A program made the position numbers and the translations under genes. A stretch of 64,000 nucleotides of DNA from positions 2,296,169-2,360,168 of the forward strand of contig NC_087386.1 of assembly GCF_963675165.1 (NCBI RefSeq), in the 5' to 3' direction. The DNA comes from Halichondria panicea. Lineage: Eukaryota > Porifera > Demospongiae > Suberitida > Halichondriidae. Shown here piece after piece: positions 1-12,239 of this stretch. Each line of letters starts with the position of its first letter. Position 1 is the stretch's first letter. The notes under the pieces were generated by a model. The model saw only the letters and a program-made list of their open reading frames with translations, had not been told where the DNA came from and made no database searches.

Positions 1-94
1 TGGGTCACCCACTTAGCAAGCTTTAAAGGTTTACGATATAAAAGTGGTTTATGTTCAGCTGCTTCATGTCCTTAATATCTTCATGTAGTCCAGT

Positions 95-653
95 AGCCGA
101 TCCGTCTCCAATTGAACGCTATATAGGTCGACTCCTAGGCCTGGTATTGATTGTATCTGGGCATGGTTGGAATTCGCTCAAACGAGCGAATTCCTAAGCG
201 ATTAAATACTAAATGTGTTTTTATTAGCAAGCTAGCTAGCTAGCTACCTGTGACTCGACTATGGATACTTCAGTTCTGGATTTTGATGGACAAGGGGACC
301 GCTGGTCCTACCAAGCTTGTAGTCCATCAAAAATGATAACAACTGGTAGCAAAGAGATATGCCATACCCTGTTGGGAACCACACAAACACATCCGTTCCC
401 TCAGACAGGAGCTTGAGGGCCTATTCCTTCAAGAGAGTAAGGCTTCTTGCTTCGTACAGGGCATTTATAAGCTATTGCTCCATCGAAATCCTTAATCGCT
501 TAGGAATTCGCTCGTTTGAGCGAATTCCAACCACGCCCAAATACAATCAATACCAGGCCTAGGCCTATATAGCGTTCAATTTGAGACGGATCGGCCTAGG
601 AGTCTACCTAGCGTTCAATTAAATTGGAGACAGATCGGCCTGGGAACGAGGCT
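95..653. mobile_element. Foldback/MITE element with 10-bp target duplication
   Basis: About 560 bp with long imperfect inverted arms. The right end reads gaggct, the left end begins agccgatccgtctcc, and both arms contain the motif aggcctggtattgattgta or its complement. The direct repeat gtagtccagt flanks it at 85-94 and 655-664. Units 2 and 3 lack it, so it is a discrete insertion. Length of the target duplication fits Mutator-like transposition; no transposase is encoded. A nested palindrome gaattcgctc...gagcgaattc is present. Confidence 0.75.
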
Positions 654-1151
654 AGTAGTCCAGTTGCCTTTCCACTGACACTTCATTGGCTAGGCAACTG
701 ACTTTTTTAACATGTACGTAGTACAGTTTAGGCATACTAAACTGAGCATCGTTCCTTTTGCTACTCTACATGGTATATGGACACTGTTTATTGGACATTG
801 TAGTAATATACTGTAGGACTGAACATATATAGCTGATGCCCATCGTGTTCTAATCGCGTTATCGGTATTATCCTTGCAAACATGCATTTTATGACATACA
901 GGCAGAAGCCCGAGTGACGATCGAGTGCGATGATTATATATTATTATGTGTTTTATATCACGATGACCCTTTACCAATTTATGCCTTGAGGCTACGCAAT
1001 GGTGTAATTAAATAACACAGAAGAGCTTTCTTGTTGCTTTGGCAATTCTATATATTCACATGTTTTCCCCACCCCAATGTGATTGTTCGTATATCCCTCT
1101 ACTGTACATGTGGTTGTTGTTAGCATTACATACACCACATATACACATTAG
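654..1151. other. Intronic sequence before the GTPase exon of gene A
   Basis: No exon is visible. By comparison with genes B-D this is the 3' part of the long intron between the coiled-coil exon and the large GTPase exon. It ends in the acceptor acacattag at 1,143-1,151. The small open frames here are not conserved between units 1 and 4. Confidence 0.6.
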
Positions 1152-4100
1152 AATCGAAGCTATCAGCAAAACGGTTGTTTGATGAGGCGATGAAGCACGG
1201 ACACGTCTCGGTCAACATTGTCAACATGCTTGTGTTTGGACCTGCGGGAACAGGGAAGACCAACCTCAAGCACCTGCTAACTGACAAACCCCCTCCACTA
1301 CAGCGAGACAGCACTCCTTGTATGGAAAAGCCAGTACGCATTCGACCCGTGTCCAACACGAAATTCAAGACAACTGGAAGAGGCTGGGAAGAGATATCTC
1401 AGCCAAAGATGCTCAATCTACTAGCTGAAATCATTGCCAAGTTACCAAAAGAAAGCACCGATCACCTAGTTCGAAAAATCACTGATCGCTCCATGGCATC
1501 ACGGATTGCCAATGGCTTGAAGAAAATGATGATGGCATTACGGATTCCCAAGAGAATGACCACTACCAAGCCAACTTCTGGTTCCAAATTGAGCCCATCG
1601 ACGAACGATTCCGATGAACTTTCTGGCTCTGCAAGAATGTTGGACAAAGCCATCAATGAAGTGATAGCGAGTGTAGTGAGTGGTGTGGCAGAAGAGCTGC
1701 CAGCCACACAGGGAACTGACCAACTGTCAAGCAGTGACCAGCAAGAAGGAGAACTGTTTGATTCCAACTGGGTGTATGTTACCGACTGCGGCGGCCAGCC
1801 GCAATTCCACGACGTCAGCCCTCTCTTCATCAAGCACATTTCGGTGGCGTTGATAGTCCTGCGTTTGATTGACGAACTCTCCAGTTTCCCTTCTGACGAG
1901 TACTACAAGGATGGGCAGCTTGTTGGTAGTCCTCACGCATCTCACATGACCCTCGGGGAGACACTTCAGAGTCTGATTCGATCCATTGAGTCCCATACCT
2001 CACAAGATAAGAAGCCGAAGATGATCTTTGTGGGCACATTCTTTGATCAGCTGAAGAGCTCGAATACACTTATCGAGAGGAATAAAGAGATTCTCGACAT
2101 GCTGCCACCCGATATCAAGAAGCTATTGGTGTACGAAAATCTTGGATTGAACAATCTGATTTTTGGTCTCAACACAATCAGCCGAGAAGAAGATTCACTG
2201 GCCACTGCCAATAGGATTAGAATTGCTATTGAGCGCTCTATTCCGTTACAAGTCAAAATGCCCATCTGGTGGTCCTTCTTGGATTCACTTCTCCAGAGTT
2301 TGTCTGCCAGTCTCGAGCGAGGTGTACTAAGCATTGAAGAATGTCTCCAATTAGCCACTCGATTTGGTTATTTGCTCAAAGATCTTGAAGCTGCTCTGGT
2401 CTTCTTTGACAGCGTGTGTATAGCGCACTACTATCCCTCCATTCTCCCCAACACAGTGTTTGTGGATGCCCAGATTCCACTAGACAAGATCACCGAGCTC
2501 TCACAGCACGCCATCTTCCTGAGGAATGCACACTCTACTGTTAGCCCAGGAGGGACAGATGCCGAATGGAAGAGATTTCGAGACGAGGGCATAATCACTT
2601 TAAAGTTTCTACGATTCTTCAATAAGTATTACGTTGAAGGCATCTTTTCTCCAGAAGATATGCTGTTGATCATGAAAGATCTTCTTGTGATTGCTCCCAT
2701 TCCTCTAGTGGAAGCCACTCCCCACCAAGCCGAGTTCTTCATGCCATCTCTACTCACATCGATCAAACCTGCTGAGCTAGACAAGATTCGTTCTTCCTTC
2801 ACAACATCACCCCTCGCTGTCTACTTTCGTAGTGGGTGTATTCGCTCTGGAGTCTTTTGCTGTCTAGTTGTGGACGTGATCAAGAGGCTGGGCTGGAAAG
2901 TGTTGCTTCCTTCAGGGGAAGCAAGCATTTTAGCTAAAAATTGTATCCAGCTAGAAATCCCCAATCTCCCGTGCACCGTGGCTCTGATCGACTCCTTCTC
3001 GTATCTTGAAGTGTATATCGATGTGCTTTTTGCTCTTCGCAAACAAGTATGCCCTACAATTCGAAACGAAATTTTGATCAGCATTAAATCATCGTTGGAA
3101 ATGTTGCATTACAACAACGACACACCCGAGACAGCCATCTTTTGCCCATGCAGCAAGAAAAGCACTGGAAGCAAATTGCACCTTGCCGATGTCAGTGAAC
3201 GGAATGGCTGTAAGTTTTGGAAGTGTTCCCTTCAGACACGTGTGTGGGGAAAGCTCAGTGATGAAGATAGAATCTGGTTTGACGATAGCGAAGGTTCTGG
3301 TGAGTATAGTGATTTTTTAAATGTGAAATTTACCTTTTGTTTCTTCTATTAGGTGAATCATCCTCTGCTACGAGAGGTACTTGTACGAAGACTGAGAGAA
3401 ATAGTGATCAGCAGCAATACTCCGGTAAGTTCATAGCAGTGTATATATTATATATAGGGATATCATTAAGTGAAACTATAATTATTGATTATCGTTGGTT
3501 TGATATGCATGTTGTTGTTTTAGAAATCCTTTTTGTTGTTTCAGTCCATCAATGTGGGACTCTCGCCAATGTTGTTAGTAGCACTGGATCTGGAATGAGT
3601 GATCAACAGCCTTGTTTGAGTGAGCATGTTAATTGACAAACATACTACATGAGTGTAACTGCTGTGTCTGCTTTTCCTCAGGTAATTCTGTAATGGAAGA
3701 TGTGTGCTTGAAGACGGAAGTACATGTGCATGATCATGATCAGCGAAATACTTCTAGTAAGCTTTATTTTGTAGTTTTTTTGTTTTTAAACTGTTTCCTC
3801 CTCAGACAAATCATCTCCTGCAATGGAACATGTGCTCAATGATCAACATGCCAGTAAGAAAATGTCGTTTGGTCAATGTATTTTGAAAGTTTCCCGGGCC
3901 TGATGAAAATTTAATGTTTTATGTTTCTTTTCTTTTCAGGTGAATTGTCCTCTGTTACAGTAATGGAAGATGTGTGTAAGAAGACTGGAGTGAGGGACCA
4001 ACAACTAGATCAAGAAATCCCTGAGAGTGACATCATTCTAATCGCGGATAAATTTCCACACCTGCTGAGCGTGCACAAGGTAGGCAGTACTCTAATTCAT

Positions 4101-4882
4101 ATACTGTACGTACTTACATAATTATCATTTTTACATTTGGTAAGGGGATTGAGCATATTGTTCACCCGAACCCCTCAATTGTATTCCCTTTTGAGTTTCC
4201 TCTAAAAGGTATTTACAAGGGGCAACCCTCACCAAATTAAACCCTGTTGATTATTGCTTTTGTACAGGCTTTGACAATTGACGATCTGCAACATGTTTAC
4301 GAGAAACTACACACTGCACATGCAAGTGCCAGCCCTCACTGGTTCAATCTGGGATTGGCTCTGGGTCTCAGTCATCCTGTTCTCACCAATATCAATAGTG
4401 ATAATCGTGAAAAGAATTTGTTGTGCTTTCGTGAAATGTTGGCTGAACTCCTGAGTACACAACATGTAACATGGAGTCTCCTGTCAGACGCTCTCAAAAA
4501 GCCCACAGTGGATCTCATTAATTTGGCTGATAGCATCACAGGTAACCATTTTTAGTGTTTGCGCACTTTTTTATTAGCCTTTAGACTATCATGTTTTAGT
4601 GATGCTGTTTTTCTTCATGCAGTCAATCAATCCACAACTCCTAACCTGCTCGATCGACTCAACCTCACCCCAGCCGACCTCGGTGATGTAACTGAAGTCA
4701 CACGTCGTTATGGCAATCAAGCTGGAGTGGCTCATGCATTGGGAGCGTGGCGAAGAGTGAATCCTTCCAGAGCTACCTTCAGGGCCTTGGTGGAAATTGC
4801 TATAGAACTGAGAAGAGGAGACACTGCTACAGACATTTGTAGATTTATTGTAGACAATACAAGTGGAACTGACCGAAACTGA
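1152..4882 (+). CDS. Roc-COR-like GTPase with two Death domains, gene A (5' exons outside window)
   Basis: Exons: 1152-3299, 3353-3424, 3545-3619, 3682-3756, 3806-3853, 3940-4079, 4268-4541, 4623-4882. The large exon opens after acceptor acacattag. It carries a P-loop (GPAGTGKT), a G3-type motif (DCGGQPQF) and a G4-like stretch (VGTFFDQL). A COR-like region follows, with PNTVFVDAQIPLDKI. G1 and G3 are separated by about 165 residues, much longer than in Ras, with a Ser/Asp-rich stretch between. Four short phase-1 linker exons come next, several containing MEDVC or MEHV. Two Death-type helical domains close the protein, from ALTIDDLQHVYEKL and from NLLDRLNLTPADL. No membrane segment was seen. 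A role in innate immune or apoptotic signalling is inferred from domain content only. The start-exon and microexon part should lie left of the window. The 5' half of the large exon is gene D-like and the 3' half gene B-like. Confidence 0.85.
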
Positions 4883-5262
4883 TTTATATACCTAATGTTT
4901 TTATTGATACTATTTTGTCTGTAATGCTTTGCTTTTCTGAACACATTATTTGTAGTCTCTGTAAGAAGTTGAACTGCATGCAAAGTATGAAAATTTAGCA
5001 ACGCCCACACATTGAAAAATGCCGTCACATCGCTAAGGTCAAAGTGCAGCATGTAGAATTAAAGGAAAAATCATGGTCTTGAAATATTGAAATCCAACCT
5101 TCAAGCTGCAAGACAAAGAGACTCTGTGCTTTGTTTATCTTTCCTCCTACTATGAACAGGTTATAGCTGACAGGGTGAGTTGCAATATAATACTTATCAA
5201 ATGAGTGTACAGTGCAGCACATAGAGCTAGTCTAAAGTAGAACCATTGTACAGATAGTGACA
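4883..5262. other. Intergenic spacer between gene A and EDEM3 copy 1
   Basis: No coding signal. It must hold the 3' UTR of gene A and the promoter and 5' UTR of EDEM3. The same spacer occurs in unit 2 (20,895-21,331). In unit 3 most of it is replaced by the xanthine dehydrogenase block, whose right edge falls at its shared motif acagtgcagcacatag. Confidence 0.6.
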
Positions 5263-7437
5263 ATGGTATTGTACGTGTGGGGAGTGGTGATTGTGTGCTC
5301 CCTACTACTCACTCATCACAATGGCGCACTATCAATGGGCCCCACTGAAAAGAAACACTACAAGTAAGTGTGTGTGTGTACACATTACCCTAGTCCTAGT
5401 AGTAGTCTAGAGGTTCCCATACTGGCCTTATTGTGTACCTACCTCAGCCTTTATTGTGTCGGAGGAATTTTGGTTTTATTTTAATATTTTGGTTTCCAGG
5501 GACAAGGTTCTGGAGATGTTCAATCATGCCTACCGTTCATACATGGTGAGCCTATCACATGACGTGTCTTATCTAATCACGTGACTCTGATTTACGCTGC
5601 TGACAGGACTTTGCATATCCTGCTGATGAGTTGATGCCACTGACGTGTAAGGGGCGTGTCCGGGGGGTGGAGCAAGGACGAGGGGACATTGACTTTACCC
5701 TGGGCAGGCTCTCCCTCACCCTCATAGACACACTGGACACTCTGGCTGTGAGTCAAGTATATACATATAGTGTGTGGGTGGTCAGGGCAACCTCATCCCC
5801 TGAGGCCCTATTGGAGGAGAAGCTATGTAACTTATTTAGGAGCCATTACCATGAATTAAGTAGCTACTGTATTTGTCTGGAGATGGTTTCCTGTATTGAA
5901 TAGTTAATATAGATGCTTCCACCAGAGGCTCCTCTCTTACCTTGACTTCCTTCCCCTATATCTGAATCAGTACAATACACTATATGAGAGGAAGCTGTAC
6001 TCTAACTGTACTGTACATGATAGTTTGTTACTATTAAAGGGGCAGGAGGAATCTCCCCCTCCACCAATATACATGTGTTTGTCCCCTCAGGTAATTGGTT
6101 CGGTTGATGAGTTTTCCTCGGCTGTACAAAAAGTCATGACAGACATTAGCTTCGACAGTGACTTGGTGGTATCAGTGTTTGAGACCAACATACGTGTGCT
6201 AGGTGGTTTACTGGGAGGTCACTTTGCTGCCCTGGCTCTCAAAGAGAAGGGCTACCATCAGTTGGCTTGGTATGATGGGGGGCTGCTCAGAATGGCAGTG
6301 GAAGTGGGGAACAGACTACTGCCTGCTTTCAACACCACCACAGGTCTCCCCTATCCAAAGGTGACTGCTCTGTACTCTGAAAAATAGCCAATAGAGAATA
6401 CAGTACAAAAGTTTACCAAATTTGAAACTGGTCTTAGTCCTAAGTGTACAGTATGTCATGTGGATAATACAACCTGTACATATGTAGAAAGTGCTTTATT
6501 ATAGGCAAATCTCTGTTGCAAGTGCACTGCAATCCACTGTACTGTGCAAAATTGCCAACAGAAAATACAGTCCATTCTGTACTAAAATAGAAACTGGTAG
6601 ATAATACAACCGTTACATGTGCTGTATTATATTGTGCCTCTCCTCAGATCAACCTTCGCCACGGTATGGGCTACCCTAACATGGAGAAGACAACGTGCAC
6701 GGCATGTGCTGGGTCCATGATCCTTGAGTTTGCTGCCCTCAGTAGACTAACAGGTGCAGTGATTGTGTGTGTGTGTGCGTGTGCGTGCGTGCGTGCGTTG
6801 TATGTGTGTGTACATTACCAAATGCATTTTGTAGCTCTAAGAGTTGTCTAGGCTTAGATTGTTAGTTACATTTGAGCCTAAGAAATGATAAATACATTGT
6901 GTAATAGTCAAGCTCTTTCTCTCCCATCAGGTGATCCTCAGTTTGAGGTGAAAGCCCACCAAGCAATGGAGGCAATCTGGCGTAGTAGACACCGAGGGCA
7001 CAATCTGGTTGGCTCAGTCATCAACGTACACAGTGCTGAGTGGACGAGAGTGGATAGCAGTGTGGGGGCGGGGATTGACTCATACTACGAGTACTGTCTC
7101 AAGTCTTACATCCTGTTTGGGGACAGGAAGTATCTGCAGAGGTTTGGGAAGGTGAGCGAGGGGTTATTGAAACACTTGGTGCTTACTGTTAGAGTTAAAA
7201 TTGTGAGGTAAAAGAGTTAACGGAAACTGTGTATACAGTACAATATGTACATGCAAGGTCAGCAACTTCATTTTCTTTCTTTACCCCCTCCCCTACAGCA
7301 TTATGATGCCATCAAGAGGTACATCACGAATGGGCCCATGCTAGTGGAGGTGAGCATGAATTCACCTCATCGAATGACTAGATCTTTCATGGACTCACTT
7401 CTGGCGTTCTGGCCTGGTCTGCAGGTACACACACACA

Positions 7438-7470
<33 letters not shown>

Positions 7471-9077
7471 ACACACACACATGCACTGACTAAGAGAAAC
7501 CACTAGCTCCCTTTAGGGGCCGTAACTTGTGTCCATATTAGAATTTATTTGTAGCTCTTTGATAAAGGTAGTACAAGATGGTAGGCTAAGATCAACAATT
7601 TTTTTTCGTGCCGTACTTTTCTGTTTTGCCTATAATAAACCTCTCTAGAACGGTTTGACATAGAAAAATACTTCTTAGGCCGTCCGGAGGGTCTATTGGA
7701 GTCACTGTGTAGTCTGCGGTATACATTTTTTTTAATATACTGTACTATACCTAACCGGGTTATGTTGTATCTATCTCCAGGTTCTGTGGGGTGACGTAGA
7801 CACAGCTATCCACATTCACGACATGCTTTATCATGTGATGGAGAGACACAACTTCCTACCCGAGGCATTCACTCATGACTTCAGGGTCCACTGGGGAAAC
7901 CACCCCCTCAGGCCTGAGTTCATTGAGAGCACTTACTTCCTCTACAAGGTACAGTGTGGTGTGAGGTGTGTGCGTGTGTGTGGGGTGGGGTGGGTGGGTG
8001 GGTTACTCTGTACATGTATGTATCACTTTATGTTATTTCGAAGAAAGCATCTCAGTAATTGGAATATTTCTGTAAGTACTGTAATCAACTCCTAGCGTGT
8101 GATGCTACTGCTCTACTCTACTATCTCTATTATTTTGATGGCTAAGTAGTTAATGAACGATTATGTTGTGTTGCTACTGCAGGCGACTGGAGATCCATAC
8201 TACCTGGACGTGGGTCGATCAGTGGTGAACAACTTGAACAAGTACGCCAGAGTGAGGTGTGGCTTCGCTGCCATCAAGGACCTCAGGACCAACGCTCACG
8301 AGGACAGGTAAGTCAGGGGAACCATTATATACTAATAGTTAGAATTTAGTTCCCATGTAGATCTCGCAAAAACGTATAATAATCGGTACTTGTATGGCAT
8401 CACAATCTTTGCCAGAATGCAAAGGTTAGATCGCAAAGTCTTCATTCACAAAGGGTTTAGTATTCTAGTAGTACGATATCATTTCATTGACAATCTTCGA
8501 TACTGTATAGAATGGACTCCTTCGTACTGGCTGAGACGTTCAAGTATCTGTTCCTGTTGTTTGCTGACGAGGGGGACAGTCCCCTGAACATGGATAACTT
8601 TGTGTTCACGACTGAGGCCCACCTCTTCCCCCTCTCCCTCGCCAGCGCTGACACCACCCTCAATAAAGTCGTCCAAGAGGCAGTGAGTGGGTACAATACA
8701 TACACAGTGTAGCGGCTATGCTGCTTCAGTATGCATTTTTTAGGTGCAGCTGCACATTGTAGGGGGGGGGGGGTAAGGCAGCTCTTTTATAGAGAGTACC
8801 TTTTTTTGAATGAGATTATGGTAGCCTGGCTGTGTGAGTGTGTCATGTGTTGTTCTCTCTGTGTGTAGTTACTGGTGAAGAACACAGACCTGGTGAATAT
8901 GAGCACTGTCACTGTCACCACTAGCGGACCAGACTCTTCCGGGAAGGCAGCAAAGAACAAGCCAGTTGCTGACAGCTTCACTAAAGGTTCACTGAAACAC
9001 ACACTAGACACCATGTACAGTAGTAGCCAATAATCCCGTCTTGTTAGCACAGTTTTCTAGTTCTGTTTATATACACA

Positions 9078-9116
<39 letters not shown>

Positions 9117-9358
9117 ACACACACACACACAGAGTCTGTGGTGATCAGTGCGTACCTGACGTGCCCTAATGACCGACGACCGTTTGTCCTGTTGGACCGC
9201 TTTGAGAAGATGGTCTTCAAACTTTGCACCAGCTCAAGGTTCAACAAACGACCAACCAGGTAACAGCAGCAGCTTGGTTCATTGTAGTCAATACACAATA
9301 ATTATGAAGCCTTTACAAATTTGCTCTCAAATTCTAATAAAGTGTGCTATTGATACCT

Positions 9359-9393
<35 letters not shown>

Positions 9394-10597
9394 CCACACA
9401 CACACACACACACATACAGTGCCAAGCGTAAGCGTCTCACTCCTCCTCGTCTCTCGATCAATTCTCTGGACTTCAAGAACCCAGATCACCTGAAGATCCT
9501 CACTGAGCTGGGCATTGTGGTTCAAGTGGTGGAGGGAGACAAAGTGCAGGTCTCCCACAATATGGCCAAGGCCAATAGCCCTGAGGACGCAGAGGAGGGA
9601 TGGTACCTCATGCAGGATATTGTCAAGCTCATGAATCAGCAACACGTCACAGGTAAAATGCTTTTAGTGTTGTTGGTAATAGTACATGTACAGCTTTCAA
9701 CCACATGTAATGTACTTCAATGTGCAGCGTCTTTAATGTATGGAGGTACATATAGGAATTGATATATACATACAGTAGACAAAACCCTCCATCCTATAGT
9801 TTTATTTGCCAAATTTGAATAATCTGTTTCCCATAGCAATGACTGCAACTGTATTACGCCTCCTATTAGATGGTAGTCAGAGACAGACACCGAAGCTGGC
9901 TCGTATACTGACCCCTGCTGACCTCCAGGAGAGGGGCATACGACACGAGTTCACTGTAGGTCCGGCCATAATTATACACCCCCTCACACCCATCCACACA
10001 CACACACACACCACACACCCCCTCACACCCACACCCACACCACACACCATGAATTACCATGAATTAAGTAGCTACTGTATTTGTCTGGAGATGGTTTCCA
10101 AACTTGTACACCTCCATCACTAACCCCCCCCCCACACACACACAGGCGTCTCCTGTTCACTGACGAGAGTGTCCTCCCTCACGAGGTGGGTAAAGGAGAG
10201 GCTGCTGTCAAATGATATAAGAGGACAAAGCAAGGGCAAACTCCACCCACTCAATCAGAGGTGGATTATAACGAGCAGGGGCCCACTCATGATGTGTGTA
10301 GTTCATGGTTCATCGAGCCAGTACAGTGGATGGAAAGCTCTCTACTGGGCAAAGTGGAGGGGAAGGTGAGGCTGCTACTTGTGCATTAGCTAAAAATAGA
10401 TACGTATCTTGAAAGCTCGTAATTTGTGTTCTGATTGTCCAATTTCAAACTAATTGATGCATTCAAGAGCTCTCAGAATTACCTTTCCAATGGTGTGCTT
10501 AGATACATGTACTAGTTTTGTGATTAGTCAAAATCCAATTTTACGAAGGCTATAGCGTTATTTTCTAGAATTAGCTCATAGAATTTACTATACATTT

Positions 10598-10648
<51 letters not shown>

Positions 10649-10813
10649 CGGCAGATTCTGTGTCTTTAGTGCTCGGCTCGTCTGGGGTCATTCAACTGGT
10701 CAGATGATCAGTGCTCGTGTGGGCAGTGGGTCACGCCCTCCTTCCAGATACACAAGGCACGAATAGACGAAACCAGAACACTCACTAGGAGAAAAGTGGA
10801 CAAAACTGTATAG
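5263..10813 (+). CDS. EDEM3: EDEM3-like ER mannosidase (GH47), copy 1, best preserved
   Basis: EDEM proteins trim mannose from misfolded glycoproteins in the ER lumen and send them to ERAD. Exons: 5263-5363, 5500-5545, 5607-5747, 6091-6360, 6648-6753, 6931-7151, 7299-7424, 7781-7948, 8183-8307, 8511-8682, 8869-8986, 9133-9259, 9420-9652, 9837-9955; phases agree. The start encodes an ER signal peptide ([16 protein letters not shown]). GH47 landmarks are VFETNIR (Glu about 127), [10 protein letters not shown] (Asp about 271), RPEFIES (Glu about 383) and TTEAH (about 468-472). Exon 13, with [12 protein letters not shown] and a [15 protein letters not shown] stretch, matches the EDEM3 linker before the PA domain rather than EDEM1 or EDEM2. 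Beyond residue 691 the model fails: CA repeats follow, the exon at 10,146-10,365 has an in-frame TGA at 10,213, and the last exon (10,655-10,813) carries indels. The catalytic domain could work; the PA/C-terminal part looks damaged. Confidence 0.85.
7425..7490. repeat. CA/CG microsatellite in EDEM3 intron
   Basis: Begins directly at the splice donor after exon 7. It contains a cgcgcgcgcgcg core inside (ca)n, which can form Z-DNA. The core is missing in units 2 and 3, where only a short (ca)n is present. Confidence 0.8.
9069..9419. repeat. CA microsatellites flanking EDEM3 exon 12 (copy 1)
   Basis: (ca)n tracts at about 9,069-9,132 and 9,361-9,417 run right up to the acceptors of exons 12 and 13, replacing the usual mixed pyrimidine tract. 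A similar tract lies at about 10,000-10,145 before the damaged exon. The unit 2 and 3 deletion of exons 12-14 appears bounded by such tracts. Confidence 0.75.
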
Positions 10814-11372
10814 CTGGCAAATTACTGAATTATTGTCCAAATTCAAATTAATTTTTTCGATCATTTGAAGGTTTATTCAATAAATGATGTCATACTAATT
10901 CAATGTACCATGTACTGCATGTACAAATAATAGCATAAGAAGCGTCAATTATTATTCACTGCAAATTCAAAATTTTAATTTTTTCGATCATTAATTTGAT
11001 AGATTATTGATTGGAGAATATGAATGATACCATACAGTACTGCATGTACATAGCATAAATTATATTAGCAACTAATAAACAAATGGTCATAACAATTTGT
11101 CTGTTGTTTGGATAGTCCTCAAACTTGTGTCTATAGCAAATGTGAGTCTGCTTGGCAGTGACAGCCGCCGTACTGTGGCTTGTTCTTGACTGCTCTGAGT
11201 TGTGCAAGGATGACGTGACATCGGTACTGATGTGTGTAGGCCCAGAGGAACAACAGAGTGGCTACAATCAGGCCAGCAAGGGGTGAGTCTGCAATGAAAC
11301 ATTTATCAAGGCTGACATTCAAATAGAGACTCCTAAACAAGAATTAACAAGTCAACAATTACACAGTAGTAC

Positions 11373-11595
11373 CAAGGGCGTATAAAAGAAGAGAGGGCAT
11401 GCAACTCCTATAATGAGCAGAGTTCAAACGTGGGCAGATGAATGTGCCATGACAGTGCATGAAATGCTAAAAATAGAAATTTCTATTTTTAGCACTTCAT
11501 GCAAATGCACACATTCCTCCGCCCACGTTTGAACTCTGCTAGCTACGTGTACTGATAGTGGAGTTGCATGCCCTCTCTTCTTTTATACGCCCTTG
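11373..11595. mobile_element. 223-bp inverted-repeat MITE with 7-bp target duplication
   Basis: Ends are caagggcgtataaaag and its complement, with arms over 60 bp and a perfect central palindrome ctaaaaatag/ctatttttag. The direct repeat gtagtac flanks it (366-372 of the 11,000s, and 11,596-11,602). It is present in units 1 and 2, and the empty site is intact in unit 3 at about 51,008. A degraded arm of the same family appears at about 46,960-46,993. Confidence 0.8.
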
Positions 11596-11648
11596 GTAGT
11601 ACACTTACAATTAATACTTAATCAAGGTATGTACAATTACTAGACTGA

Positions 11649-11840
11649 ATACCGTACAGAGGTGGGGAATTTTCGTGGGGCAAAATATTTGTGGTGTTCG
11701 TGGTTGGACCTCTAACCACGAATGAAGCGACTTTGCCTACCGTTACCTGCTCCAACCACGAAAATATTACCCACGAAATGTCTCAATATTGCTGAACAAC
11801 GAATCTTTTGTCCCCTGAAAAATACCCGCTATACGGTATG
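11649..11840. mobile_element. MITE with ends resembling TACCGTATAGCGGG
   Basis: About 190 bp with imperfect inverted ends: aataccgtacagaggtgggg at the left, and the complement of taccgtatagcgggtatttt at the right. Internal arms contain gtggttggac and ccaaccacga. The end motif recurs at 16,409, 33,411, 41,142 and 56,573, so it is a family. Unit 2 has the same insertion at 27,795-27,985. Confidence 0.65.
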
Positions 11841-12239
11841 ACTATACCTGAATTCTCAAATGCAGCAGTGCTGTTGGTCCCAATAGCGGTAGTCGTGTGT
11901 GCAGTAGACAGTGGCTGGTATAGTAGAGGAATACAGAGTAGTTCCACACCACCCCCCACACGTAGAAGTGGGTGAACCACCTGCAGAGGGGAATAAAGAC
12001 CTCCTTAGACTGGGACAATGCAATTACAACAACTACAAGTCAGGACAGTCTCAGCTAGGGAGCTCACTATTGTAAATCACAATCCAGTACTTAGCTAGGT
12101 GTTACAAGCTAGACTTGTAGGGGGTTCTCGTTACAAGAGGGTTAGACTGATACACTGTATATATTGACCCTGACTGACCTCCTTGAGTCCAGAACCAATC
12201 CACAGTAGCCAGGAGATGCTCACATGCTGCATCAGCTGA

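Noticed and set aside
359..562. Short open frame inside the foldback element near the left end
   Set aside because: Lies within inverted-repeat sequence, is altered in the unit 4 copy, and has no recognisable domain.
1462..2358. Minus-strand open frames opposite the GTPase exons (also at 18,440, 35,401 and 58,608)
   Set aside because: They are shadows of a strongly conserved plus-strand exon and have no splice or start context of their own.
1175..3352. Classification of the large exon as a NACHT-type NLR
   Set aside because: The DxxGQ-type G3 motif (DCGGQPQF) close to a hydrophobic strand and a COR-like region fit Roc-type GTPases better; no NACHT motifs or leucine-rich repeats were seen.
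10020..10123. Coding extension of EDEM3 into histidine/threonine-rich CA repeats
   Set aside because: The sequence is microsatellite plus a copy of an intronic motif (gaattaagtagctactg) also found in intron 3; not a protein segment.
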